Positions 31,760-41,322 of a stretch of 64,000 nt of DNA are shown piece by piece. How positions within the stretch are numbered: position 1 is the stretch's first letter; each line of letters starts with the position of its first letter. This stretch comes from Rhodopseudomonas palustris. GTDB taxonomy: Bacteria; Pseudomonadota; Alphaproteobacteria; Rhizobiales; Xanthobacteraceae. Both the position numbers and the translations under genes were made by a program. The notes beneath the pieces are model-generated. The model did not search any database, was not told the origin of the DNA, and saw only the letters and a program-made list of their open reading frames with translations. The DNA is taken from NCBI RefSeq assembly GCF_003031265.1, contig NZ_CP019966.1, positions 806,001-870,000 on the forward strand. Reading direction: 5' to 3'.

Positions 31760-31870
31760 TGGACGGGGATGTCGGCGGCCGGATTCGGCGGCCAGACCCC
31801 GCGCGCAATGAACACCAGTTAGCGGTCGCTCGCTACCTCATTTGTAATTCGCTTCGGCTTGTTCCGCGAA

Positions 31871-32848
31871 CTAGCCGACCATTGCGGCCGGCTCGGCCAG
31901 GACGCATCGTGCCATCCGGCCGGGCCCGAGGGCCACCTCAGGCGGCAGCCCAGCCGAACAGCGCGGCTGGGCATGCGCGCAGCGCGGCGCGAACGAGCAG
32001 GCCTGTGGCTTGGTATCAAGCGATGGCGGCGCCCCCGGAATGGTTTCCAGCCGTGCGCCGCGTTTGGCGCCATGCACCGTCGAGGCGAGCAGACCCTGCG
32101 CGTAAGGATGCTGCGGCTCGCGTACGATATCGCGCAACGAACCCTGCTCGATCGTCTGGCCGGCATACATCACGGCGACGCGGTCGCAGATTTCGATCGC
32201 CACGCCGATGTCGTGAGTGACGAAGATCACCGACATGCCGAACTCGCGCTGCAGTTCACGTAGCAGCAGTAGGATCTGGATTTGCACCGTGGCGTCGAGC
32301 GCTGTTGTCGGCTCGTCGGCGAGCAGGATCTTCGGCTTGCAGGCCAGCGCCAGCGCGATCATCGCGCGCTGCCGCATGCCGCCGCTCATCTCATGTGGAT
32401 AGGCGTCGAGCCGCCGCTTCGCCGACGGGATGCGAACTACCTCGAGCATCTCGAGCGCGCGGGCCATCGCCTCGCGCTTGCTCTTGCCTTCGTGGCGCAT
32501 CACCGACTCGGCGATCTGCTGGCCGACCGTGTAGACCGGATCGAGCGCCAGCGCCGGCTCCTGGAAGATCATCGATATGGTCTGGCCGCGGAAGGTGGAC
32601 AGCGCCTCGTCATCGAGCGCCAGCACGTCCTGACCGGCGACCCGGATGCTGCCGGTGATCGCGGTGCGCTTCTTCGGCAGCAGCCGCATCAGGGCGCGCA
32701 GCGTCACGCTCTTGCCCGAGCCGGATTCGCCGAGCAGGCCCAGCACCTCACCCTGGCCGAGCGAGAGGTTGAGATCGTTGATGGCGTAAACGGTCCGCTC
32801 GCCGGTGAAGCGGACGTTGAGATCGCGGATTTCGACCAGGTTGCTCAT
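31871..32848 (-). CDS. Peptide-type ABC importer ATPase (DppD/OppD-like)
   Basis: The 325-residue ATPase has Walker A GESGSGKS, signature MSGGMRQR, Walker [13 protein letters not shown] and the D-subunit C-terminal cysteine cluster ([14 protein letters not shown]) of peptide-transporter ATPases. That cluster binds an iron-sulfur centre in some members. It is the last gene of the minus-strand importer operon and directly abuts the amidase gene: the amidase stop is at 32849, one base before the ATPase start. Confidence 0.94.
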   Translation of the reverse strand: MSNLVEIRDLNVRFTGERTVYAINDLNLSLGQGEVLGLLGESGSGKSVTLRALMRLLPKKRTAITGSIRVAGQDVLALDDEALSTFRGQTISMIFQEPALALDPVYTVGQQIAESVMRHEGKSKREAMARALEMLEVVRIPSAKRRLDAYPHEMSGGMRQRAMIALALACKPKILLADEPTTALDATVQIQILLLLRELQREFGMSVIFVTHDIGVAIEICDRVAVMYAGQTIEQGSLRDIVREPQHPYAQGLLASTVHGAKRGARLETIPGAPPSLDTKPQACSFAPRCAHAQPRCSAGLPPEVALGPGRMARCVLAEPAAMVG

Positions 32849-34261
32849 CTACAGCTCCGGGCATTGCCGATGGAAGTCGGTGGCGCGCTGCCAGCCTGCG
32901 CCGATCCGCAGCAGCGTCGCTTCGTCGAACGGGCGGCCGATCAGTTGCAGGCCGATCGGCAGGCCGGCCTTGGAGAAGCCGCAGGGTAGCGCCAGCGATG
33001 GCAGGCCGAGATAGTTGATCGGCCGGGTGAAGCGGGTCAGCCGCTGGATTACGGCTTCGGCGTTCAGGCTGTTGCCGACGTCGCTCTCTGCGATCGTCGG
33101 CGCTGGCACCGGCGACACCGGCGCCAACACCGCGTCGACGCCGGCCACGGCAGCGACGAACTCGGCGAGCGCCACGCCGCGCCAGCGCATTGCTTCAAGG
33201 TAGGTGACGGCCGGAATCGCCAGTGCGTTCTGCAGCCGCATAAGCACCTGCGGGCCGTAGTCCTGCGGCCGCTCCCGCATCCACTGGCCATGGAAGCCGG
33301 CGGCTTCGACAGCGAGCACGAGCTGTGCGGCGGCGCTGAGCTGGCGCTGATCCGGCAGTTCGACTTCAACGACACGCACGCCTTCGCGCACCAGCGCCGC
33401 CTTGGTGTCGTCGAGCACGCGTGCGACCTCGGGGTCGAGATCGTCGACATAGAACGATTTCGGAATGCCGATGCTGAGACCTTGCAGCGGTTGTTTGGTG
33501 GCCGCCGGATAGTCCGGCACCGGACGTTGCGACGCGGTCGAATCCGCGGGATCGGCGCCGGCCATCAGACCGGTGAGCAAGGCGCAGTCTTCGGCGGTGC
33601 GAGCCAGCGGGCCGACGGTGTCGAGCGAATGCGACAGCGGCATCGCGCCGGCGCGGCTGACCAGCCCGACGGTGGTCTTCAGTCCGGTGACGCCGCAGAA
33701 ATGCGCCGGCATCCGGATCGAACCGCCGGTGTCGGAGCCGAGCGCCGCAAACGTCAGCCGCGCGGCGACCGCCGAGCCGGAACCGGACGACGAACCGCCG
33801 GTGATGTGGTCGAGGCCCCACGGATTACGCACCGCGCCGTAATGCGCGTTATGGCCGGTCGGGCCGTAGGCGAACTCGGACATCTGCAGGCTGCCGAGCC
33901 GGACCTGGCCGGCATCCTTCAGCCGCTGCAGCGCCGTCGAGGTGGTGGTGGCGACGAAGTCGCGGCGGATCTTGGAACCGCAGGTCACGACGAAGCCGGT
34001 CTCGTAGTACATGTCCTTGTGCGCCAGCGGCACGCCGTGCAGCGGGCCTTTGCGCTCGCCCTTGGCCAGCGCGGCGTCCGCCGCATCCGCTGCGGCGAGC
34101 GCGCTCTCAGGCTCGATTGCCATGAAGGCGTTGAGCTTCGGCTGCGCCCGCGCGATGCGGTCGAGACAGGCCTGGGTGACGTCACGCGACGACAGTTTCT
34201 TCGCGGCGATCGCCTGGGCAACTTCGGTCAGCGTCAGCAGCGCCGGATCGCTCAGGCTCAT
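32849..34261 (-). CDS. Amidase-signature hydrolase inside the importer operon
   Basis: The 470-residue enzyme is an amidase-signature serine hydrolase with the Ser-cisSer-Lys triad: Lys in LAHKDMY (about residue 82), cis-Ser in ITGGSSSGSGS, and nucleophile Ser in GSDTGGSIRMP. It resembles GatA/AtzE-like amidases, but no gatB or gatC is nearby. Its start overlaps the stop of the AtzG-like gene (ATGA), the arrangement of AtzE with its small AtzG subunit. Together with the surrounding transporter genes it probably hydrolyses the amide compound being imported. The substrate is unknown; ureido compounds or amino-acid amides are candidates by analogy. Confidence 0.9.
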   Translation of the reverse strand: MSLSDPALLTLTEVAQAIAAKKLSSRDVTQACLDRIARAQPKLNAFMAIEPESALAAADAADAALAKGERKGPLHGVPLAHKDMYYETGFVVTCGSKIRRDFVATTTSTALQRLKDAGQVRLGSLQMSEFAYGPTGHNAHYGAVRNPWGLDHITGGSSSGSGSAVAARLTFAALGSDTGGSIRMPAHFCGVTGLKTTVGLVSRAGAMPLSHSLDTVGPLARTAEDCALLTGLMAGADPADSTASQRPVPDYPAATKQPLQGLSIGIPKSFYVDDLDPEVARVLDDTKAALVREGVRVVEVELPDQRQLSAAAQLVLAVEAAGFHGQWMRERPQDYGPQVLMRLQNALAIPAVTYLEAMRWRGVALAEFVAAVAGVDAVLAPVSPVPAPTIAESDVGNSLNAEAVIQRLTRFTRPINYLGLPSLALPCGFSKAGLPIGLQLIGRPFDEATLLRIGAGWQRATDFHRQCPEL

Positions 34262-34452
34262 CGCGCGCCCTCGTTTTGCGCCACGACGTAGGTGGACGGT
34301 TCGAGATCGAACGGCAGCGTACCGGCGACCGGGGTGAAGCCGTCGAATGCCGGGCCGATCGAATTGGCGATCCGCGCCGCTACCTCGTCGTCGACCGGAA
34401 GCCCTGCGATCGCCGCCATCGTTTTGATCGTGGCGGGGTCGGGTTTGATCAT
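34258..34452 (-). CDS. AtzG-like small subunit (DUF4089-like)
   Basis: This 64-residue protein starts at ATG 34452 after a near-perfect AAGGAGA; the long open frame upstream is a non-coding extension. Two helices (PATIKTMAAIAGLPVDDEVAARIANSI) and a C-terminal segment ending PSTYVVAQNEGAR resemble AtzG, which is similar to GatC and stabilises the AtzE amidase. The stop overlaps the amidase start by four bases, which strongly suggests a 1:1 complex. Confidence 0.75.
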   Translation of the reverse strand: MIKPDPATIKTMAAIAGLPVDDEVAARIANSIGPAFDGFTPVAGTLPFDLEPSTYVVAQNEGAR

Positions 34453-34465
34453 TGCTGATTTCTCC

Positions 34466-35524
34466 TTATGGGGCGCGGCTGTGTCCCGAGCCGGGGATCG
34501 ACATGAAGCACGCGGCCTGATGACCGCTGTCGCCGATCGACGACAGCTTCGGCTTGGCCTGCGAGCATAGCGCCTCGGCGAACGGACAGCGCGGATGAAA
34601 ACGACAGCCGGCCGGCGGATCGATCGGGTTCGGCGGATCGCCGGTGATTGGCGGCACCTCGGTGCGACGATCTGGATCGGACGACGGCATCGCCGCGAGC
34701 AGCGCCCGCGTGTACGGATGCGCCGGGGCGTCCCACACTTCATCGACCGGGCCGAGCTCGACGACTTCGCCGAGATACATCACCAGCACGCGGTCGGAGA
34801 TGTAGCGCACCACATTGAGATCGTGGCTGATGAACAGATAGGTCAGGCCGAATTCGCGCTTCAGGTCGGCCAGCAGGTTCAGGACCTGTGCCTCGACCGA
34901 TTTGTCGAGTGCGGAGACCGACTCGTCGAGGATCACCAGCCGCGGCGACAGCGCGAGCGCACGCGCGATGTTGACGCGCTGCCGCTGGCCGCCCGACACT
35001 TCGTGCGGATAGCGATGCGCGAAGTTCTCCGGCCGCAGCCCGACCTTGCCGAGCAGTTCGCGCGCCAGCGCACGGGCGCTGGCATCGCTCATGCCGTGGA
35101 CCTTCGGGCCGAACGCAATCGATTCCTCGATCGTCAGCCGCGGATTGAGCGACGCATAGCTGTCCTGAAACACCATCTGCATGCCGCGGCGCAGCTCGCG
35201 TAAGCTGAGCTCGCGCCCGACTTGCCGCGCGTCGAATATGATTTCGCCGGCCGTCACCGGCATCAGGTGCATCAACAGCCGGGCGGTGGTCGACTTGCCG
35301 CAGCCGGATTCGCCGACGATGCCGAGCGTTTCGCCCTTGGCGATCGAGAAGGTGACGTCGTCGACCGCCCGCACCGTTTTGGCGCCGCCGAACAGTCCGG
35401 TGCCGCGCACCGGGAAGTGCTTGGTGAGCCCGTTGACCTGCAACAGCGGCTGGGCGGCGCCGCCGATGTCTTCGATCGGCTCGAACTTTTCGACCTCTGC
35501 GATTGCGGAGACAGCTTTGCTCAT
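34466..35524 (-). CDS. Peptide-type ABC importer ATPase (DppF/OppF-like)
   Basis: The 352-residue second ATPase of the importer has Walker A GESGCGKS, signature VSGGQRQR, Walker B LVILDESVSALD (an Ser instead of the common Pro after DE) and the C-terminal cysteine region CRFHPRCPFAEALC. It follows the permease genes with a 4-base gap and precedes the AtzG-like gene by 13 bases. Confidence 0.94.
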   Translation of the reverse strand: MSKAVSAIAEVEKFEPIEDIGGAAQPLLQVNGLTKHFPVRGTGLFGGAKTVRAVDDVTFSIAKGETLGIVGESGCGKSTTARLLMHLMPVTAGEIIFDARQVGRELSLRELRRGMQMVFQDSYASLNPRLTIEESIAFGPKVHGMSDASARALARELLGKVGLRPENFAHRYPHEVSGGQRQRVNIARALALSPRLVILDESVSALDKSVEAQVLNLLADLKREFGLTYLFISHDLNVVRYISDRVLVMYLGEVVELGPVDEVWDAPAHPYTRALLAAMPSSDPDRRTEVPPITGDPPNPIDPPAGCRFHPRCPFAEALCSQAKPKLSSIGDSGHQAACFMSIPGSGHSRAP

Positions 35525-35528
35525 CGCG

Positions 35529-36419
35529 TCAGTTCCTGATGTCCATGGCGCTGCGCATCGAGTCGCTCAGCAGGTTGAAGCAGATCGAGACCGCGAAGAT
35601 CATCACGCCGGGCAGGGCCGCCACCCAGGGATTGACGTAGATCGCGGTGCGCAGCGTGTTCAGCATCAAGCCCCATTCCGGTTCCGGCGGCTTGGTGCCG
35701 AGGCCGAGGAACGACAAGCCGGCGGCGAGGATCATCGACACCGAGATCAGGCCGGTGGCGTAAACGAAGATCGGCCCGAGTACGTTGCCGAGCATGTGCA
35801 CCCGCATGATGGTGAAGGCGCCGGCGCCGGAGGCGCGTGCGGCTTCGACGAAGTCCATGTTGCGGACGCTGGTGGTGACGCTCTCGGCGACGCGGGTGAT
35901 CTGCGGCACGAACACCACAGTGAGCGACACGATCGAGTTGGTGATGCCGGCGCCGAGCGCACCGGAAATCGCGATCGCCAGCAGCACCGATGGGAAGGCG
36001 TAGAACACGTCGACGGTGCGCATGATCGCGGTGTTGACCTTGCCGCCGACGTAGCCGGCGACGAGGCCCAGCGAGGTGCCGATCAGGAACGCGAAGATCA
36101 CCGGCAGAACGCCGATGAATAGCGATAGCCGGCCGCCATAGACCAGCCGGGCCAGCATGTCGCGGCCGAGTTCGTCGGTGCCGAGCGGATAGTTGGCAGT
36201 GCCGATCGGCTTCAGCCGCCGGATCATCGAGCCCTGATACGGATCAGCGAGGTGCAGCCACGGCGCCAGCACCGCGGCGAGCACGATCAACAACAGGATG
36301 ATGCCGCAGGCCAGCGCGATCTTGTCGCGGATCAGGCGGCGGCCGACATTGGCCCAATAGCCGCGGGCTTTGCCGGCGGGGGCGGTCTGCGGTGCGGCGT
36401 CGGAAGCGGTCAAACTCAT
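35529..36419 (-). CDS. Peptide-type ABC importer permease (DppC-like)
   Basis: The 296-residue permease has an N-terminal cytoplasmic lead, a first helix near residues 35-55, then five more, with the EAA loop FVEAARASGAGAFTIMRVHMLPN-like (here HMLGN). PLGTDELGRDMLARLVYGGRLSL is the typical DppC segment. ATG 36419 is chosen because GGGAG lies eight bases upstream; ATG 36434 is possible. Confidence 0.92.
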   Translation of the reverse strand: MSLTASDAAPQTAPAGKARGYWANVGRRLIRDKIALACGIILLLIVLAAVLAPWLHLADPYQGSMIRRLKPIGTANYPLGTDELGRDMLARLVYGGRLSLFIGVLPVIFAFLIGTSLGLVAGYVGGKVNTAIMRTVDVFYAFPSVLLAIAISGALGAGITNSIVSLTVVFVPQITRVAESVTTSVRNMDFVEAARASGAGAFTIMRVHMLGNVLGPIFVYATGLISVSMILAAGLSFLGLGTKPPEPEWGLMLNTLRTAIYVNPWVAALPGVMIFAVSICFNLLSDSMRSAMDIRN

Positions 36420-36438
36420 CGTCGGTGCTCCCATGACA

Positions 36439-37392
36439 TCAAGCCCGCTTGATCCGCGGATCGATCAGCGCCTGCGCGATGTCGACCGAGAGATTGAGCA
36501 GCACGAAGAACAGCGCCAGCACCAGGATCGTGCCCTGCAGCAACGGCAGGTCGCGCTGGAAGATCGCGGAGTTGAGCAGCAGGCCGGAGCCCGGCCAGGA
36601 GAATACCGTCTCGACCAGGATCGAGCCACCGAGCATGTAGCCGAGCTGAAGGCCCATTACGGCGAGCGCGGTCGGCGCCGCGTTCTTGATGACGTGGCCG
36701 AACACCCCGGTTTCGCGCAGGCCCTTGGCACGCAGCGCCTCGACGAAATCCTGCGACAGGATATCGCCGGTGAGCGCCCGCACCGTGCGGGTGACGATGC
36801 CCATAGGAATGACGGAGGTGGTGATCGCCGGAAGGATCAAATAGCGCAGGTGCGCCCAGTCCCACGCCCATTGTCCGGAGCCGCCGGGACCGGCGCCCAC
36901 CGCGGGCAGCCAGTTGAGCTGCACCGAGAACACGATCACCAGCACCATGCCGAGCCAGTAATGCGGCACCGAGACGCCGGCGATGGCGATGCCGGTAGCC
37001 AGCTTGTCGATCCAGGTATCGCGGAAGTAGCCGGCGATCAGGCCGAACAGCAGGCCGAAGGAGAACCCGATGATCGCGGCCGCGATCGCCAGCATCACCG
37101 TGTTGCTGACCGCGCGCATCACCTCGGCGAGCACCGGGCGGCCGGTGGCGATCGAGGTGCCGAGATCGCCGTGCACCGCCTTCCACAGCCACAGCCCGAA
37201 CTGCACCGGCAGCGGCCGGTCAAAGCCGTAGGCGGCGCGGAGCTGCGCCGCGAGTTCCTGCGACGCGTCCGCCGGCAACACCGCGACCAGCGGATCACCG
37301 GGCGTGATGTGCACCAGCAGGAAACACACCAGCGCGACGCTGAGGACGATCGGAACGACATAGACGATGCGGCGGGCGATATAGGCGAGCAC
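36439..37392 (-). CDS. Peptide-type ABC importer permease (DppB-like)
   Basis: The 317-residue permease starts with the family MLAYIARRIVYVVPIVL helix and has the VHITPGDP motif and EAA loop FVEALRAKGLRETGVFGHVIKN. The start codon is GTG 37392, preceded by GAGAG. The gene lies downstream of the binding-protein gene with the family B repeat in between, and forms the channel with the DppC-like permease. Confidence 0.93.
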   Translation of the reverse strand: MLAYIARRIVYVVPIVLSVALVCFLLVHITPGDPLVAVLPADASQELAAQLRAAYGFDRPLPVQFGLWLWKAVHGDLGTSIATGRPVLAEVMRAVSNTVMLAIAAAIIGFSFGLLFGLIAGYFRDTWIDKLATGIAIAGVSVPHYWLGMVLVIVFSVQLNWLPAVGAGPGGSGQWAWDWAHLRYLILPAITTSVIPMGIVTRTVRALTGDILSQDFVEALRAKGLRETGVFGHVIKNAAPTALAVMGLQLGYMLGGSILVETVFSWPGSGLLLNSAIFQRDLPLLQGTILVLALFFVLLNLSVDIAQALIDPRIKRA

Positions 37393-37443
37393 GGGACTCT
37401 CACTCGAACGAGGATGCAGTCAGTCGGGTCGAGGCGTCTTCCC

Positions 37444-37525
37444 CGTCATTGCGAGCGCAGCGAAGCAATCCAGTGATCAGTGCACTGGGCTGGATTGCTT
37501 CGTCGCTTCGCTCCTCGCAATGACG
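37444..37525. repeat. Palindromic repeat, family B copy 2 (82 bp)
   Basis: It shares CGTCATTGCGAG ends, the CAATCCAG/CTGGATTG arms and total length with the copy at 25151-25232, in inverted orientation. It sits between the binding-protein stop and the permease start, the same position as the first copy in the sulfate operon. Confidence 0.85.
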
Positions 37526-37548
37526 GGGTGGAGTTCAGCAGTGTCGAT

Positions 37549-39210
37549 CTACGGCGCGATCGACACCGGGGAGAAGTCGACGAACCAGCTCTTCGGCTGC
37601 ACGAAGCCCTTGATCTTCGGGCTCAGCGCACGCGGACCGACGTCGTGGGCGACGTAAAGGAACGCGGCGTCGTCGATCGAGGCGGCGTTGAGCTCGGCGA
37701 GGACTTCGTCACGCTCCTTGTCGGTGAACGTGGTGCGCGCCTTCTTCACCAGCTCGTCGAACTTCGGGTTGTTGATGTAGCCCCAGTTGTTCGACACCGG
37801 CGGAGCCATCGACGACTGCAGGAAGCGCACCAGCGCGAAGAACGGATCCATCGCCGCGTAGGTGACGTTGATCGCATCCGAGCCGTTCGCCGACGGATCC
37901 TTGACGCCGCGGCGCCAATTGGTGAACAGCGTGTTCCATTCGATCACGTCGAGCTTGACGTCAAAGTAACACTCCGCCAGCGCCTGCTGCAGATACTCGT
38001 TCATCGGCAGCGGCAGCATCTGGCCCGAGCCGGACGCCGAGGTCTGCACCTTCACGGTCAGCTTCTTGGTCGGGCCGTAGCCGGCTTCCTTCATCAGCTT
38101 CTGCGCCGCGGGCAGATCGTACTTGATCTGGAACTGCGGCTTGCCGCGCCAGGGGTGACCCGGCTCGAACGTGCCGGTGGCCGGCACCATCAGGCCCGAC
38201 AGCAGGCCATCGCGCATGCCATCACGGTCGATACAAAGATTGGCGGCGCGGCGGACGCGGATGTCGTTCCACGGCGAGCCTTCGATCCGCGAGAACTGCC
38301 ACGGCCAGACGTGCGGCTGTTCGTTCTTCTCGATCTTGAAGCCGCGGCCTTCGATCTCCTTCACCGCATCCGGCGCCGGCGCTTCGATCCAATCGACCTG
38401 GCCGGAGAGGAGTGCTGCAGTCCGTGCATTGGCTTCCGGCATCGGCAGCAGCACCATGCGGTCGACATGCGGGATGCGGTTTTTGTCCCAGTAACCGTCG
38501 TTCTTGGCGAGCTCCAGCCGTTCGCGCGGTGTGAACTTCGCCATCTTCCACGGGCCGGTGCCTGACGCGTCCTTGGCGAAGGCGGCCCAGGCGGCGGTCG
38601 ACTTTGCCTTGGCGTCGGCGCCCTCGGCCTTGTCGTACAGCGCCTGCCACTTGGTCGGGCTCGCCATGAACAGGTTGGTGAGGTTGATCGGGAGGAAGCT
38701 GTCGGGCTCCTTGGTGGTCAGCTCGACGGTCAGGTCATCAATCTTCTTGGCCGAGACCAGTGTCGGCATCCGCGATGCGGTCACGCCGATCTGGCTGGGG
38801 TCGTATTGCGGTGCTTCTTTGTTGAGCACCTTATCGACGTTCCACACCACGGCGTCGGCGTTGAAGTCGCTGCCGTCGTGAAACTTCACGCCGGGGCGAA
38901 GTTTGAAAATCCACTTTGTGTGATCAGCGTCTTCGACCTTCCATTCGGTGGCGAGACCTGGAATGACGACGCTCGCTTTGGTTGCCGACGACAGGTCCCA
39001 CATCGTCAGGGCGTCGTACATCGTCAGCCCGGTGAAGCGGTTACCTTCGAAGCCCTGATCGGGCTGACCGAGCGTGCGCGGAATGTCCGCGGCCGTCATG
39101 CCGATGCGCAGCACGGACTCGGCGGACGCCAGCGACGGCACCATGAAGACGCTTGCCATCGACAGAGCGAGCAGCGCAGCGCGACGGTTGTTACGACGAA
39201 AATTACGCAT
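37549..39210 (-). CDS. Peptide-type ABC transporter substrate-binding protein (SBP family 5)
   Basis: This 553-residue periplasmic protein has a signal peptide (NRRAALLALSMASVFMVPSLASAE) and the family 5 solute-binding fold. Markers are ATEWKVEDADHTKWIFKLRPGVKFHDGSDFNADAVVWN, GTGPWKMAKFTPRERLELAKNDGYW and the lobe-crossing VDWIEAPAPDAV segment. It is the first gene of the operon with permeases, ATPases, amidase and AtzG-like protein. A paralogue (39398-40996) is transcribed away from it; the spacer of 187 bases would hold both promoters. Confidence 0.94.
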   Translation of the reverse strand: MRNFRRNNRRAALLALSMASVFMVPSLASAESVLRIGMTAADIPRTLGQPDQGFEGNRFTGLTMYDALTMWDLSSATKASVVIPGLATEWKVEDADHTKWIFKLRPGVKFHDGSDFNADAVVWNVDKVLNKEAPQYDPSQIGVTASRMPTLVSAKKIDDLTVELTTKEPDSFLPINLTNLFMASPTKWQALYDKAEGADAKAKSTAAWAAFAKDASGTGPWKMAKFTPRERLELAKNDGYWDKNRIPHVDRMVLLPMPEANARTAALLSGQVDWIEAPAPDAVKEIEGRGFKIEKNEQPHVWPWQFSRIEGSPWNDIRVRRAANLCIDRDGMRDGLLSGLMVPATGTFEPGHPWRGKPQFQIKYDLPAAQKLMKEAGYGPTKKLTVKVQTSASGSGQMLPLPMNEYLQQALAECYFDVKLDVIEWNTLFTNWRRGVKDPSANGSDAINVTYAAMDPFFALVRFLQSSMAPPVSNNWGYINNPKFDELVKKARTTFTDKERDEVLAELNAASIDDAAFLYVAHDVGPRALSPKIKGFVQPKSWFVDFSPVSIAP

Positions 39211-39397
39211 TCGACGAGAGTCCCTTTGCAGTGACTAATTGGCAGGCTGATCAATGCAATGCATGTGCCAGCCAAAGCGGCAGTCCGACGCCGCCGGCCT
39301 CGACGGAGACGCGCAGACCCCCAATGCAAAACTGCAGGTCCGTCGTGGCGCGGCCGTTGCAAGTGGTTCGCCCATCGTCATCAGGAGATCAGTTGCG

Positions 39398-40996
39398 ATG
39401 CGACTTAAGAGTTCATGGGTGCTGGGCGCGTTGTTTGCTGCGGCGAGCGCAATCGGTGCGGCGCGTGCGGAAACAGTGGTGCGTTACGGGATCTCGATGG
39501 CCGACATTCCGCTGACCACGGGGCAGCCGGATCGCGGCGCCGGCGCTTATCAGTTCACCGGCTACACGATCTACGACCCGCTGGTGGCATGGGAGATGAA
39601 CGTCGGCGATCGGCCCGGCAAGCTGGTGCCGGGGCTCGCCACCGAGTGGAAGGTCGACGACGCCGACAAGACCAAGTGGCGCTTCACTTTGCGCAAGGGT
39701 GTGAAGTTTCACGACGGCAGCGACTTTAACGCCGATGCGGTGATCTGGAATCTCGACAAGGTTCTCAACGACAAGGCGCCGCAATTCGACAAGCGGCAGA
39801 GCGCGCAGGTGAAGACCCGGCTGCCGTCGGTGAAGAGCTACGCCAAGATCGACGATTCCACCGTCGAGATCACCACCAAGACGGTCGACTCGTTCTTCCC
39901 CTATCAGATGTTGTGGTTCCTGGTGTCCAGTCCGGCCCAGTACGAGAAGGTCGGCAAGGACTGGGACAAGTTCGCCGCTAATCCGTCCGGCACCGGTCCG
40001 TTCAAGCTCACCAAGCTGGTGCCGCGCGAGCTCGCCGAGCTCACCAAGAACGATGAGTATTGGGACAAGTCGCGGCTGCCGAAGACCGACAAGCTGGTGC
40101 TGATCCCGATGCCGGAAGCATTGACCCGCACCAACGCACTGCTGGCCGGCCAGGTCGATCTGATCGAGACGCCTGCGCCCGACGCGGTGCCGCAGCTCAA
40201 GGCCGCCGGCATGAAGATCGTCGACAACGTCACGCCGCACGTCTGGAACTACCACCTCAGCGTGCTGCCCGGTTCGCCCTGGACGGACGTTCGCCTGCGC
40301 AAGGCGCTCAATCTTGCGATCGATCGCGAGGCGGTGGTCGGGCTGATGAACGGCCTCGCCAAGCCGGCTGTCGGTCAGGTCGATCCGTCGAGCCCGTGGT
40401 TCGGCAACCCGTCGTTCAAGATCAAATACGATCTGGCGGAAGCCAAGAAGCTGGTGAAGGAAGCCGGCTATTCGCCGGAGAAGCCGCTAAAGACCACCTT
40501 CATCATCGCCAATGGCGGCACCGGCCAGATGCTGTCGCTGCCGATGAACGAGTTCCTGCAGCAGAGCTTCAAGGAGATCGGCATCGACGTCGAGTTCAAG
40601 GTGGTCGAACTCGAGGTGCTGTACACCGCGTGGCGCAAGGGTGCGGCGGACGAATCCAACGCCGGCATCACCGCCAACAACATCGCCTACGTCACCTCCG
40701 ATCCGCTGTATGCGATCGTGCGGTTCTTCCATTCCGGGCAGGTGGCGCCGGTTGGCGTCAACTGGGGCGGCTACAAGAATCCGAAGGTCGATGCGCTGAT
40801 CGACGAGGCCAAGACCACGTTCGAGCCGACCAAGCAGGACGAACTGCTGGCGCAGGCGCATTCGCTGATCGTCGACGACGCCGCGCTGGTGTGGGTGGTG
40901 CACGATACCAATCCGCACGCGCTGTCGCCGAAGGTGAAGAGCTTCGTGCAGGCGCAGCACTGGTTTCAGGACCTGACCACGATCGGGCTGCAGTAA
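39398..40996 (+). CDS. Second, paralogous family 5 substrate-binding protein
   Basis: The 532-residue periplasmic protein has a signal peptide (MRLKSSWVLGALFAAASAIGAARAE) and is clearly paralogous to the product of 37549-39210: both share the RxGMxxADIPxTxGQPD-like start, ATEWKVxDADxTKW, KFHDGSDFNADAV, and the ALSPK.KxFVQ C-terminus. ATG 39398 follows CAGGAGA. It has no permease of its own nearby, so it may feed the same importer with a different specificity. A strong terminator follows. Confidence 0.93.
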   Translation: MRLKSSWVLGALFAAASAIGAARAETVVRYGISMADIPLTTGQPDRGAGAYQFTGYTIYDPLVAWEMNVGDRPGKLVPGLATEWKVDDADKTKWRFTLRKGVKFHDGSDFNADAVIWNLDKVLNDKAPQFDKRQSAQVKTRLPSVKSYAKIDDSTVEITTKTVDSFFPYQMLWFLVSSPAQYEKVGKDWDKFAANPSGTGPFKLTKLVPRELAELTKNDEYWDKSRLPKTDKLVLIPMPEALTRTNALLAGQVDLIETPAPDAVPQLKAAGMKIVDNVTPHVWNYHLSVLPGSPWTDVRLRKALNLAIDREAVVGLMNGLAKPAVGQVDPSSPWFGNPSFKIKYDLAEAKKLVKEAGYSPEKPLKTTFIIANGGTGQMLSLPMNEFLQQSFKEIGIDVEFKVVELEVLYTAWRKGAADESNAGITANNIAYVTSDPLYAIVRFFHSGQVAPVGVNWGGYKNPKVDALIDEAKTTFEPTKQDELLAQAHSLIVDDAALVWVVHDTNPHALSPKVKSFVQAQHWFQDLTTIGLQ

Positions 40997-41024
40997 CCAA
41001 GCGCAACAATAGCGATCACAAAAC

Positions 41025-41056
41025 GGGCTGCGTACGAAAGTGCGCAGCCCTTTTTT
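41025..41056 (+). terminator. Intrinsic terminator after the second binding protein
   Basis: A stem of 8 GC-rich base pairs (41025-41032 with 41043-41050) extends by three more pairs, including one G-T, to a GAAA tetraloop, and is followed by TTTTTT. The rest of the gap to 41322 holds no credible gene. Confidence 0.92.
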
Positions 41057-41322
41057 GTCGCCCGCTGCACAAACTTATCGCTTGGCCAAAGCTCAGCTTA
41101 TCGTTCAACGGTGGCGTCGCCTAAGAACAATGCAGTTCGTGCCTATTCGTGGCGCTGTGCACGCGTCCTGCTCCACGACGCAGCAGCGCCGGCCAAAGGT
41201 ATTTGGCCTCGCGCCAGCGCGGTGCGACCACTCGTCACCACCATCCGTTCGGCGAGTGCCCATCGGGCGTGTCGGGCTCTATCCTGCGCCGTCATCAATC
41301 GCGACGCGGGGGACGAGCGAGC

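Noticed and set aside
32849..34261. GatA subunit of glutamyl-tRNA amidotransferase
   Set aside because: No gatB or gatC nearby and the partner looks AtzG-like; the transporter context favours a catabolic amidase.
35181..36122. Plus-strand frames over the importer genes
   Set aside because: Antisense shadows of permease and ATPase genes with Asp/Arg/His-rich content.
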